A DNA stretch of 10,251 bases from Bradyrhizobium sp. (GTDB taxonomy: Bacteria; Pseudomonadota; Alphaproteobacteria; Rhizobiales; Xanthobacteraceae), in assembly GCA_028290305.1 (NCBI GenBank), contig JAQGKC010000435.1, positions 1 to 10,251 on the forward strand, given 5' to 3'. The notes beneath the pieces are model-generated. The model did not search any database, was not told the origin of the DNA, and worked only from the letters and a program-made list of their open reading frames with translations. The translations under genes were made by a program, and so were the position numbers. Within the stretch, counting starts at the first letter, position 1. Every line of letters starts with the position of its first letter. Below, piece after piece: positions 1-7,288 of the stretch.

Positions 1-413
1 TTGCCGACAAGCAGGCGGCGCGCTACGGCATCACCCGCGCGCAATGGGCGGTTCTGGCCAAGGTGGAGCGCAGCGAGGGCCTGAAACAGTCGGAACTCGC
101 CGAACTGATGGAAATGCAGCCGATTACGCTGACGCGTCTGATCGACAAGCTCTGCGACAATGGCTGGATCGAACGCCGCGGCGACGAGACTGACCGCCGC
201 GTCAACCGACTCTATTTGCGCAAGGCTGCGCGCCCGCTGCTGGGCAAATTGAGCGGCCTGCGCTCCGAAATAACCGCAACCGCGCTCGAAGGCATCAATC
301 CGTCCGATGCGCATCGCCTGCTCGCCCAACTGGAAGCAATCAAGGAAAACGTGCGTAACGCGATCCAGAATCCGGCCGGCGAGCCTCCAAAGAAAGAACA
401 GCGTTATGGCTGA
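1..413 (+). CDS. MarR-family transcriptional regulator, 5' end outside window
   Basis: This is a winged helix-turn-helix regulator of the MarR family, probably the local repressor of the efflux pump genes that follow. The open frame enters from the left edge (first full codon at 3) and 136 residues are visible before TGA at 411-413, so only a short N-terminal part is missing. Visible landmarks are YGITRAQWAVLA (helix leading into the DNA-binding domain), LKQSELAELM and ITLTRLIDKLCDNGWIERR (helix-turn-helix with recognition helix), and the wing DETDRRVNRLYL with the Asp-Arg-Arg typical of MarR proteins. The C-terminal helix resembles a dimerisation helix. A GTG at 63 also lies in this frame but would remove the start of the domain, so it is not the real start. 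The gene overlaps emrA by 8 bases (406-413), which implies one transcript and coupled translation. MarR proteins next to emrAB usually repress the operon and release it on binding a phenolic or lipophilic ligand; the ligand here is unknown. Confidence 0.9.
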   Translation, partial: ADKQAARYGITRAQWAVLAKVERSEGLKQSELAELMEMQPITLTRLIDKLCDNGWIERRGDETDRRVNRLYLRKAARPLLGKLSGLRSEITATALEGINPSDAHRLLAQLEAIKENVRNAIQNPAGEPPKKEQRYG

Positions 414-1566
414 GCCCGTGCTCAAATTCCCGCCCGAACAGAAGGGCAATCCTCCGGGTCCCGGCAAGAAAATTGCAGCGGAGCCGCGTCGCCGGTTGAT
501 GGCCGGCATGCGGCGTTACCGTCGCACGCTTCTGCTCGTGGTGTTGCCGATTGTAGCGGTGATCGCCGGGCTGACTTTCTATCTCTATGGCGGCCGTTAC
601 GTGACCACCGACGACGCTTATGTCGGCGCCCAGAAGGTTCTGATCACGCCGGATATTTCCGGCAAGATCGAAAAGGTCGTGGTGCGCGAAGGACAGCGCG
701 TCAACGCAGGCGACGTGCTGTTCGAGATCGACCCGATCCCGTTCCGCCTCGCCGAGCAGCAGGCCAAGGCCACGCTCGACCAGGCCCACACGACCTATGA
801 CAATTTGAGAGCCAACATCAAGATTTACAATGACATGGCCGATCTCATGCAGAAGGGCGTCGACCTCAAGCAGCACGATGTCGACCGCAAATCGACGCTG
901 GTCAAAAGCAATTTCGGTTCGCAGCTCGACCTCGACAATTCGTCGACCGGTCTGGTGACCGCGCAAGCGGAGCTCGAATTCGTCAAGCAACAGACATCCA
1001 GCGCGAAAACCCAGTTGCTCGGCAATGCCGATTTGCCGCTCGAGCAATTCCCACCCTACGTGCTGGCCAAGGCGGCGCTCGGCCAGGCCGAGCGCAATCT
1101 CGATCACACCGTGATGCGCGCGCCGATGAGCGGCATTGCGACCCAGGTCGATCAGATTCAACTCGGCCGCTTCGTGGTCGCCGGCACGCCGGTGTTCAGC
1201 GTGATCGACACATCGAAACCCTGGGTCGATGCCAATTTGAAGGAATCGGATTTCACCTATGTCACGGAAGGGCAGACGGTCAGCATCGACGTCGACGCCT
1301 TCCCGGATCACGTCTTCAAGGGCACCATCGGTTCGCTGAGCCCCGGCACCGGCGCGCAATTCGCGATCCTGCCGCCGCAAAACGCCTCCGGCAACTTCGT
1401 CAAGGTGGTGCAGCGTGTTCCCGTGCGAATCTATTTCGACAGCAATGACAAGCACGTGCAGAAGCTGAAGGCCGGCATGAGCGCCTATACCACGATCGAT
1501 ACCGGCCATCGCCGTTCGCTCGCCGCCCTGCTCGGCTTCTCGCCGGCGGCGGCGAATCAGGACTAG
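406..1566 (+). CDS. emrA: EmrA/HlyD-type membrane-fusion protein of a drug efflux pump
   Basis: This 386-residue periplasmic adaptor joins an inner-membrane MFS pump to an outer-membrane channel. Residues 1-40 are cytoplasmic and basic (RRYRR just before the membrane), residues 41-61 form one transmembrane segment, and the rest is periplasmic. VTTDDAYVGA (66-75) is the usual entry to the first lipoyl-like half (about 72-110, with SGKIEKVVVREGQRV). A helical hairpin spans roughly 113-235, and the second lipoyl half begins at VMRAPMSGIA (236-245). A beta-barrel follows, with PWVDANLKE and VKVVQRVPVRI, both characteristic of the EmrA branch of HlyD proteins. The ATG at 406 is chosen because it overlaps the MarR stop and puts the membrane segment at the expected place; an upstream in-frame ATG at 307 would add residues read from the marR gene in another frame. 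Only a weak A-rich ribosome site precedes 406, consistent with translational coupling. The outer-membrane partner is not in the window. Confidence 0.92.
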   Translation: MAEPVLKFPPEQKGNPPGPGKKIAAEPRRRLMAGMRRYRRTLLLVVLPIVAVIAGLTFYLYGGRYVTTDDAYVGAQKVLITPDISGKIEKVVVREGQRVNAGDVLFEIDPIPFRLAEQQAKATLDQAHTTYDNLRANIKIYNDMADLMQKGVDLKQHDVDRKSTLVKSNFGSQLDLDNSSTGLVTAQAELEFVKQQTSSAKTQLLGNADLPLEQFPPYVLAKAALGQAERNLDHTVMRAPMSGIATQVDQIQLGRFVVAGTPVFSVIDTSKPWVDANLKESDFTYVTEGQTVSIDVDAFPDHVFKGTIGSLSPGTGAQFAILPPQNASGNFVKVVQRVPVRIYFDSNDKHVQKLKAGMSAYTTIDTGHRRSLAALLGFSPAAANQD

Positions 1567-1572
1567 TCGATT

Positions 1573-3132
1573 ATGAGCACGACGGCTGCCGCACCGATTG
1601 CCGTTCCCGGCCTGCGCAGGAACATGGTGACGATCTGCGCCATGACCGCGACCATCATGCAGGCGCTGGACACCACCATCGCCAACGTCGCGCTGCCCTA
1701 TATGCAGGGCAGCCTCTCGGCGTCGCAGGACCAGATCAACTGGGTGCTGACCTCCTACATCGTCGCCGCCGCGATCATGACCGCGCCGGTGGGCTGGATC
1801 GCCAACCGCTTCGGCCGCAAGCGCATCTTCATCATCTGCTCGGCCGGCTTTACGATCGCATCCGTCATGTGCGGCGCGGCGCAGGACATCAACCAGATGG
1901 TGCTGTTCCGCCTGCTGCAGGGCGTGTTCGGCGCGGCGCTGGTGCCGCTGTCGCAGGCGGTGATGCTGGATAGCTACGCGCTGCATGAACGCGCCAAGGC
2001 AATGTCGATCTGGGGCATGGGCGTGATGATGGGACCGATCATGGGACCGTCGCTCGGCGCCTGGCTGACCGAAACCTATTCCTGGCACTGGGTGTTCTTC
2101 GTCAACATCCCCTTCGGTATCGTAACGGTGGCCGGGCTTCTGGTTTTCATGGACGAAACCAAACTGGACACCGAATTGCGGTTCGACTGGTTCGGTTTCA
2201 TCGCGCTCGCCGTCGGCATCGGCTCGATGCAACTGGCGTTGGATCGCGGCGAGCAGCTTGGCTGGCTGGAATCGAACGAGATCATTGTCGAAAGCATCGT
2301 CTCGATCATCGGTTTCTATTATTTCTTCGCGCATTCGTTCACGACTGCAAAACCGTTCATCCAGTTTGCGATCTTCAAGGACCGGAATTTCATCAGCGGC
2401 TGCGTCTTCATGGCTGTCATGGGGCTGGTGCTGTACTCGACGATGGCGCTCTCGTCGCCATATCTGCAGAACGTGATCGGCTATCCGATCCTGACTGCCG
2501 GTCTGCTGCTGGCGACCCGCGGCTCCGGCACCTTCGTTGCCATGATGCTGGTCGGGCGCTTCATGAAATATATCGAGGCGCGGACCTTGATCATCAGCGG
2601 ATTGGCGCTGATGTCGCTCTCGCTTTTCTTCATGACCGGATGGACCGATCAGACCGACGTCCTGACCATCGTGGTCGTCAGCATCGCGCAGGGCTTCGGT
2701 CTTGGTCTCGTATTCGTGCCGCTCAGCACCGTGGCGTTCCTGACGCTGCCCAATCATTTGCGCACCGACGGCACCTCGATGCTGACGCTGTTGCGTAACG
2801 TCGCCAGTTCGATCGGCATCTCGATCGTGATCGCGCAACTGACCGAAGGCGGACGCCGCGTCTATGCCATCCTGTCCGAGCACATCACTCCGTTCAACCA
2901 CGCGCTGCAGATGCCGGATGTCAGCCGCCTGATCGACCTGAATTCCGATGGCGGCCGCGCTTTGGCGGATGCGGTGGTCGGCATCCAGGCGCAGATCATT
3001 GCGTTCTCGCTGGACTATCAGATGGTCATGATCATCACGCTCTGCGCCATCCCGCTCGCGATCATGATCGGTTCAAGCAAGGCCGCGCTGCGCAAGCAGT
3101 CGGTGGCGCCGGAACATGCGGTGATCGAGTAG
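1573..3132 (+). CDS. emrB: EmrB/QacA-type MFS drug:proton antiporter (DHA2, 14 helices)
   Basis: This 519-residue inner-membrane pump exports hydrophobic drugs or toxic acids in exchange for protons, using the preceding EmrA as adaptor. The DHA2 signatures are clear: LDTTIANVALP (32-42, motif D1 in helix 1), GWIANRFGRKR (74-84, motif A), RLLQGVFGA (113-121, motif B, with the conserved Arg) and GMGVMMGPIMGPSLG (148-162, the antiporter motif C in helix 5). Hydrophobic segments run through the whole chain, including SIGISIVIAQL and the C-terminal MVMIITLCAIPLAIMIG, and the length is normal for a 14-helix pump. The ATG at 1573 lies 6 bases after the emrA stop; AGGA at 1559-1562, just before the emrA stop codon, can serve as ribosome site. 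The gene is the third in marR-emrA-emrB and is followed by a gap holding a hairpin, so the operon probably ends here. The substrate cannot be read from sequence. Confidence 0.93.
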   Translation: MSTTAAAPIAVPGLRRNMVTICAMTATIMQALDTTIANVALPYMQGSLSASQDQINWVLTSYIVAAAIMTAPVGWIANRFGRKRIFIICSAGFTIASVMCGAAQDINQMVLFRLLQGVFGAALVPLSQAVMLDSYALHERAKAMSIWGMGVMMGPIMGPSLGAWLTETYSWHWVFFVNIPFGIVTVAGLLVFMDETKLDTELRFDWFGFIALAVGIGSMQLALDRGEQLGWLESNEIIVESIVSIIGFYYFFAHSFTTAKPFIQFAIFKDRNFISGCVFMAVMGLVLYSTMALSSPYLQNVIGYPILTAGLLLATRGSGTFVAMMLVGRFMKYIEARTLIISGLALMSLSLFFMTGWTDQTDVLTIVVVSIAQGFGLGLVFVPLSTVAFLTLPNHLRTDGTSMLTLLRNVASSIGISIVIAQLTEGGRRVYAILSEHITPFNHALQMPDVSRLIDLNSDGGRALADAVVGIQAQIIAFSLDYQMVMIITLCAIPLAIMIGSSKAALRKQSVAPEHAVIE

Positions 3133-3150
3133 GTCCGCGGGTCTTTATCT

Positions 3151-3204
3151 CCGCCATGGCCGGGCAAGAACGCGAAGCGCGTCTTCGAGCTAAACGTCCC
3201 GGCC
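3151..3204. repeat. REP-like palindromic element downstream of emrB
   Basis: An imperfect stem-loop starts 18 bases after the emrB stop. The outer arms are perfect 7-mers, GGCCGGG (3158-3164) and CCCGGCC (3198-3204). An inner stem pairs CGAAG (3173-3177) with CTTCG (3183-3187) around a five-base loop. The wording (CCATGGCCGGGC at the left, GTCCCGGCC at the right) resembles a dispersed intergenic repeat I remember from Bradyrhizobium genomes, but this window holds only one copy, so the repeat status rests on memory. It is unrelated in sequence to the CGTCATTGCGAG repeats at 5773 and 10064. It may protect the 3' end of the emrAB transcript or help end it. Confidence 0.5.
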
Positions 3205-3316
3205 GTCGCGTCTCGGTGCGGCGATTCCCCGGGGTGCGCCGGCCGTCGCAGAGAGGTGACGCCGTCTTCCGCGAAGCCCCCTTGGTTGACGCCGCGACGC
3301 GACCTATCTCTTTTTT
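3205..3316 (+). terminator. Possible terminator or leader structure between emrB and the reductase gene
   Basis: GTCGCGTC (3205-3212) and GACGCGAC (3296-3303) are perfect inverted 8-mers with 83 bases between them, and a run of six T (3311-3316) follows the right arm. A smaller stem, GGTTG (3284-3288) with CGACC (3300-3304), includes one G-T pair and competes with the long one. CCCCGGGG (3227-3234) is a separate short palindrome in the loop. The arrangement could stop transcription from emrB, but the T-run lies 7 bases beyond the stem and the loop is long, so this is a weak call. No promoter for the next gene stands out: TTGACG at 3286-3291 has no -10 box at the right distance. Confidence 0.22.
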
Positions 3317-3343
3317 CTGTGTTTTTGGAGAAAAGGTCAGGTC

Positions 3344-4408
3344 ATGGCGGGTTCCGCACTGGTGATTGGAGCGAGCGGCATTGTCGGCAACAACCTTGCG
3401 CGGCATCTCATCGGTCGAGGCTGGCAGGTGCACGGACTGGCGCGGCGGCCACCCTCCGATATTGACGGCATGCTGCCCGTAGCCGCGGACCTGCTGGATC
3501 CGGCATCCCTTCGCAACGCCTTGCAAGGCTTGCGTCCCACCGCTGTCTTTATCAGCGCATGGCTGCGGCAGCAGACAGAGGCCGAGAACATCAAGATCAA
3601 TCGCGCCATGGTGCGCAATGTGCTCGACGCGCTGTCGCCTTTGGGCTCCGTCAAGCATGTCGCGCTTGTCACGGGACTTAAGCATTACCTCGGACCGTTC
3701 GAAACCTACGGCAAAGGCGCGCTGCCGGCGACGCCATTTCGCGAAGAGCAACCGCGGCTCGACATCGAAAATTTCTACTATGCGCAGGAGGACGAGGTGT
3801 TCGCCGCGGCACGGCGTGACGGTTTCGGCTGGACCGTGCACCGTCCGCACACCATCATCGGCTACGCCATTGGCAACGCCATGAACATGGGCACGACGCT
3901 TGCGGTGTATGCGACGATCTGCCGGGAGACCGGACAGCCGTTTATATTTCCCGGCTCCCCGACGCAATGGAACGGGCTCACCGACATGACGGATGCGAGA
4001 CTGCTGGCGCGCCATCTGGAATGGGCCGCGACGACCGAGGCGGCGCGTAACCAGGCGTTCAATATCGTCAATGGTGACGTGTTTCGCTGGAGCTGGATGT
4101 GGACGCGATTGGCCGACTGGTTCGGGCTGCAACCCGCGCTCTATCCGCACCATGCCATCCCATTGGAGCGCCAGTTGGCCGATGCGGGTCCGATCTGGAC
4201 CGAAATCGCGCGCAAGCACAAACTGGCGCAACCCGACATCGATGCGATCACTTCGGCCTGGCACACGGACGCCGATCTGGGCCGTCCGATCGAGGTGGTC
4301 ACCGACATGAGCAAAAGCCGCAAGCTCGGCTTCCTCGACTACCAGCCGACCGATGACAGCTTCTTCGACTTGTTCAGCCGATTGCGTCAGGAGCGTATCA
4401 TCCCCTGA
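3344..4408 (+). CDS. PRISE-family short-chain reductase (progesterone 5-beta-reductase / iridoid synthase-like)
   Basis: This 354-residue NAD(P)H-dependent enzyme belongs to the extended short-chain dehydrogenases. It has a Rossmann fold opening with GASGIVG (9-15) and the cofactor-selecting stretch GLARRPP (31-37), whose arginines favour NADPH. It carries the marks of the PRISE group, which reduces activated C=C bonds of enones and enals: VTGLKHYLGPFETYG (109-123) and NFYYAQED (143-150). K113 and Y145 are 32 residues apart, the same spacing I recall for Lys147 and Tyr179 of Digitalis progesterone 5-beta-reductase. Further family wording is TEAENIKIN (78-86), VHRPHTIIG (165-173), FNIVNGDVFRW (239-249) and KSRKLGF (324-330). 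The ATG at 3344 is preceded by GGAG/AAGG between 3327 and 3335 and puts the Rossmann motif at the N-terminus. It lies 211 bases after emrB on the same strand and converges on pcaG, with 28 bases between the stops, so it is probably its own unit. The natural substrate is unknown; annotation pipelines would likely call it an NAD-dependent epimerase. Confidence 0.85.
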   Translation: MAGSALVIGASGIVGNNLARHLIGRGWQVHGLARRPPSDIDGMLPVAADLLDPASLRNALQGLRPTAVFISAWLRQQTEAENIKINRAMVRNVLDALSPLGSVKHVALVTGLKHYLGPFETYGKGALPATPFREEQPRLDIENFYYAQEDEVFAAARRDGFGWTVHRPHTIIGYAIGNAMNMGTTLAVYATICRETGQPFIFPGSPTQWNGLTDMTDARLLARHLEWAATTEAARNQAFNIVNGDVFRWSWMWTRLADWFGLQPALYPHHAIPLERQLADAGPIWTEIARKHKLAQPDIDAITSAWHTDADLGRPIEVVTDMSKSRKLGFLDYQPTDDSFFDLFSRLRQERIIP

Positions 4409-4436
4409 CGCCAGCGGTTCAAAGGCGAATACCGAG

Positions 4437-5036
<600 letters not shown>

Positions 5037-5047
5037 GGTTCCTTGCA

Positions 5048-5749
5048 CTATTTTGTCTCCATCGGCGTGGCGCCGCTGCCGCGCAGCACGATGTTGAAGC
5101 GGTAGCACAGCGCCCATTCCGGCTGGGTGTTTTCCATATCGAATGAGGAAACCATCCGCATCCGTGCCTTCTCATCCGGCACCGAATTGAAGATCGGATC
5201 GAATTCGAACAGGGGGTCGCCGGGAAAATACATCTGCGTCACCAGCCGCGAGATGAAGGCGTGGCCGAACACCGAGAAGTGGATGTGGGCGGGACGCCAG
5301 GCGTTGTGATGATTGCCCCACGGATAGGCGCCGGGCTTGATGGTGACGAACTTGTAGTAACCGGCGCTGTCGGTCTGCGCGCGGCCCGCGCCGGTAAAAT
5401 TCGGATCGAGCGGCGCCGGATGCTGATCGACCACGTGGATGTAGCGGCCGCAGGCATTGGCCTGCCAGAGTTCGACCAGCGCGTTCGGCACGCCGCGGCC
5501 GTCTTCATCGAGCACATGGCCGTGCACGATGATGCGTTCGCCAAGCGGCTCGCTTTTGTGCTGGATGGTGAGATCGTGATCGTTCTCGCGCACCGTCTCG
5601 TGGCCATACACCGGTCCGGTCAGTTCCGACAGCGTATGGCGCATGATGATCAGCGGCTTTTGCGGCGATCGCTTGATCGTGCTGCGATAACCCGGCGACA
5701 GCCGCGCCGGATGCGCGATGTTGCTCGCGATGGGATAATTGAGAGTCAT
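5048..5749 (-). CDS. pcaH: Protocatechuate 3,4-dioxygenase beta subunit (iron-binding)
   Basis: PcaH holds the catalytic Fe(III) of protocatechuate 3,4-dioxygenase and works as a complex with PcaG. The 233-residue protein has all four iron ligands in order: Y103 (in GRYIH), Y142 (in AYPWGN), H155 and H157 (in RPAHIHF), plus R152 next to the site. The spacings (39, 13 and 2 residues) are the same as between Tyr408, Tyr447, His460 and His462 of the Pseudomonas putida enzyme as I recall it. The N-terminal region with YRSTIKRSP and the segment LVELWQANACGRY (91-103) are typical of PcaH rather than catechol dioxygenases. The start is the ATG at 5749, since a strong GGAGGA lies 7 bases before it; an in-frame TTG at 5767 would place the ribosome site inside the gene. 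It ends 11 bases before pcaG. Upstream, 117 bases separate it from pcaF and most of that is a palindromic repeat. Confidence 0.96.
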   Translation of the reverse strand: MTLNYPIASNIAHPARLSPGYRSTIKRSPQKPLIIMRHTLSELTGPVYGHETVRENDHDLTIQHKSEPLGERIIVHGHVLDEDGRGVPNALVELWQANACGRYIHVVDQHPAPLDPNFTGAGRAQTDSAGYYKFVTIKPGAYPWGNHHNAWRPAHIHFSVFGHAFISRLVTQMYFPGDPLFEFDPIFNSVPDEKARMRMVSSFDMENTQPEWALCYRFNIVLRGSGATPMETK

Positions 5750-5756
5750 GGTAGAG

Positions 5757-5762
5757 TCCTCC
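5757..5762 (-). promoter_or_regulatory. Strong ribosome binding site of pcaH
   Basis: On the - strand the hexamer GGAGGA is followed by a 7-base spacer and the ATG at 5749. It is the best Shine-Dalgarno match in the window and settles the pcaH start. The palindromic repeat ends only 10 bases upstream of it in the transcript (at 5773), so folding of the repeat could affect its access. Confidence 0.85.
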
Positions 5763-5772
5763 GGCAATTATT

Positions 5773-5853
5773 CGTCATTGCGAGCGCAGTGAAGCAATCC
5801 AGAGCCAAGCCAAAAGAGTGGATTGCTTCGTCGCTACGCTCCTCGCAATGACG
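5773..5853. repeat. Palindromic intergenic repeat, copy 1 (between pcaF and pcaH)
   Basis: This 81-base element has a 29-base left arm (5773-5801), a 17-base loop and a 35-base right arm (5819-5853). The outer 12-mers CGTCATTGCGAG and CTCGCAATGACG pair perfectly, as do the inner 11-mers GAAGCAATCCA (5791-5801) and TGGATTGCTTC (5819-5829). The unpaired inner segments are unequal, 6 bases on the left and 12 on the right. A second copy with the same asymmetry and orientation lies at 10066-10145; the left arms match at 26 of 29 bases and the right arms at 32 of 35. This wording matches a REP-type repeat I recall as abundant between genes in Bradyrhizobium and Rhodopseudomonas. It lies inside the pca transcript, so it would form a stable hairpin between the pcaF and pcaHG messages. 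Confidence 0.9.
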
Positions 5854-5866
5854 GCTTTGGCAACCG

Positions 5867-7075
5867 TCAATTCAGCTTCTCGATCGCCATGGCAACGCCC
5901 TGGCCGACGCCGACGCACATGGTGGCGAGCGCGCGTTTTCCGCCACGCTTCTCCATGCCATGCACCGCGGTCATCGCCAGCCGCGCGCCGCTCATGCCGA
6001 GGGGATGGCCGAGCGCGATGGCACCGCCATGCGGGTTGACGAAATCGGCATCGTCCTGGACGCCCAATTGCCGCAGGCAGGCGATGCCCTGCGAGGCAAA
6101 GGCTTCATTGAGCTCGATCAAATCGAAATCGCTGATTTTCAAGCCCAGCCGCTCCATCAGCTTGCGCGTCGCCGGCACCGGGCCGATGCCCATGATGCGC
6201 GGCGGCACCGCGGCCGAAGCGAGGCCGAGAATCCGCGCCCGTGGCGTCAGCCCGTGCTTTTTCACCGCAGCTTCCGAGGCGAGAATCATCGCTGCCGCCC
6301 CGTCATTGACGCCGGAGGCATTGCCGGCCGTCACCGTGCCGGGATTGCGCACGATCGGCTTCAGTTTTGTCAATCCTTCGAGCGTGGTCTCGGGTCGCGG
6401 ATGCTCGTCCTTGTCGACGGTGACCGGACCGGCCTTGCCGCCGGGGACCGAAATCGGGGTGATCTCCTCGACGAAATAGCCCGACGCGATCGCTTTTCCG
6501 GCGCGCTGTTGCGAGCGGATCGCGAACGCGTCCTGGTCGGCGCGCGACACCTGGAATTCCTCGGCGACGTTCTCGCCGGTCTCCGGCATCGCATCGACGC
6601 CATATTGGGCTTTCATCAAGGGGTTGATGAAGCGCCAGCCGATGGTGGTGTCGAAAATGTCGGCCGAACGGGAAAACGCTTCCGCCGCCTTGCCCATCAC
6701 AAACGGCGCCCGCGTCATCGATTCAACGCCGCCGGCAATGGCAAAATCGATCTCGCCAGCGCGGATCGCGCGTCCTGCAGCGCCAACGGCGTCCAGCCCG
6801 GAGGCGCAGAGGCGATTGAGCGTCAGGCCGGGTACCGATTCCGGCAGGCCGGCCAGCAAAAGCGCCATCCGCGCCACGTTGCGGTTATCCTCGCCGGCCT
6901 GGTTGGCGCAGCCGAAATAGACTTCATCGACCGCCGACCAGTCGAGCTTGGGATGCCGCGCCATCAGGGCCTTGATCGGGGCCGCCGCCAGATCGTCGGC
7001 GCGCACCTTGGCCAGCGAGCCGCCGAAACGGCCGATCGGGGTTCTCACGGCATCGCAAACAAACACATCGCGCAT
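5867..7075 (-). CDS. pcaF: Beta-ketoadipyl-CoA thiolase (3-oxoadipyl-CoA thiolase)
   Basis: PcaF splits 3-oxoadipyl-CoA with CoA into succinyl-CoA and acetyl-CoA, the last step of the beta-ketoadipate pathway. The 402-residue protein is the size of a full type II thiolase. Catalytic residues are visible: C90 in NRLCASG (87-93), the nucleophile; N323 in NEAFA; H357 in GGAIALGHPLGMSG (350-363); and C387 in TMCVGVGQG (385-393). Several stretches are closer to PcaF/PaaJ than to acetoacetyl-CoA thiolase: NRNVARMALLLAGLP (64-78), FDTTIGWRFINP (141-152) and MPETGENVAEEF (163-174). Sequence alone cannot fully separate PcaF from the phenylacetate thiolase PaaJ; the pcaHG genes downstream favour PcaF. 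The ATG at 7075 is preceded by AGGGAGAG with a 5-base spacer. The gene heads the - strand operon under the promoter at 7132-7160. The CoA-transferase genes pcaIJ, often next to pcaF, are not present. Confidence 0.92.
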   Translation of the reverse strand: MRDVFVCDAVRTPIGRFGGSLAKVRADDLAAAPIKALMARHPKLDWSAVDEVYFGCANQAGEDNRNVARMALLLAGLPESVPGLTLNRLCASGLDAVGAAGRAIRAGEIDFAIAGGVESMTRAPFVMGKAAEAFSRSADIFDTTIGWRFINPLMKAQYGVDAMPETGENVAEEFQVSRADQDAFAIRSQQRAGKAIASGYFVEEITPISVPGGKAGPVTVDKDEHPRPETTLEGLTKLKPIVRNPGTVTAGNASGVNDGAAAMILASEAAVKKHGLTPRARILGLASAAVPPRIMGIGPVPATRKLMERLGLKISDFDLIELNEAFASQGIACLRQLGVQDDADFVNPHGGAIALGHPLGMSGARLAMTAVHGMEKRGGKRALATMCVGVGQGVAMAIEKLN

Positions 7076-7131
7076 TGAATCTCTCCCTGAAATGCCGCGT
7101 TTCCGCGCCGGGCGGCTGGAATTGATGGCGA

Positions 7132-7160
7132 GTTTTAGGAGCGCCTTCGCGGCAGGTCAA
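7132..7160 (-). promoter_or_regulatory. Sigma70-like promoter of pcaF-pcaHG
   Basis: On the - strand TTGACC (7160-7155) is separated by exactly 17 bases from TAAAAC (7137-7132). This gives 5 of 6 and 4 of 6 matches to the consensus boxes. Transcription would begin near 7125, leaving a leader of about 50 bases before the pcaF ATG with its AGGGAGAG ribosome site. The -35 box is half of the palindrome at 7156-7165, a natural position for regulator contact. Confidence 0.55.
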
Positions 7161-7165
7161 TTGAC
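7156..7165. promoter_or_regulatory. 10-base perfect palindrome over the pcaF -35 box
   Basis: GTCAATTGAC is a perfect inverted repeat that overlaps the -35 hexamer of the proposed pcaF promoter. A regulator bound here would block or aid RNA polymerase, for example a LysR-type PcaQ or IclR-type PcaR. No gene for such a regulator is in the window and the site does not match a consensus I can confirm, so the role is a guess. A palindrome this short can occur by chance. Confidence 0.3.
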
Positions 7166-7288
7166 GCTTTCGCCCCAGCACGGCGTTCAGATGAGGGCCG
7201 TTATGCCCGCGGATAAGAGGTGGCGCGCGATCAGGCACGGACAAAGTGGAAAACACGGATGGCGGTGGCAAACCAATAGGATCGGGCG

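Noticed and set aside
340..2901. Antisense open frame of 853 codons spanning emrA and emrB
   Set aside because: Its codons are exact complements of the emrA and emrB codons, which share one frame. A stop would need a sense TTA, CTA or TCA codon, and these are rare in this GC-rich codon usage. The product is rich in His, Arg, Asp and Gln with no recognisable domain.
3286..3310. TTGACG ... TATCTC as a promoter for the reductase gene
   Set aside because: The spacer is only 13 bases, too short for sigma70, and a 17-base spacing leads to a poor -10 word.
3156..3365. 69-codon frame starting in the REP-like element and running into the reductase gene
   Set aside because: Arg-rich, built from the repeat itself, overlaps the real gene start, and has no ribosome site.
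3062..4264. 400-codon antisense frame over the reductase gene
   Set aside because: Codon-aligned with the sense gene and open for the same reason; no ribosome site or domain, and the sense strand has a clear enzyme.
5261..5851. 196-codon + strand frame over pcaH that ends in the palindromic repeat
   Set aside because: It is antisense to a pcaH gene with all iron ligands, and its end is repeat sequence.
5773..5853. CRISPR array or insertion-sequence ends
   Set aside because: There is one palindromic unit per site with no regular spacers, no transposase gene and no target-site duplication visible; the elements fit REP-type repeats better.
5960..7078. 372-codon + strand frame over pcaF
   Set aside because: Codon-aligned complement of pcaF, with a low-complexity His/Arg-rich product; pcaF has all thiolase motifs.
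7161..7190. TTGACG on the + strand as the -35 box of a mutS promoter
   Set aside because: No acceptable -10 sequence lies 16-18 bases downstream, and it would give a very long leader.
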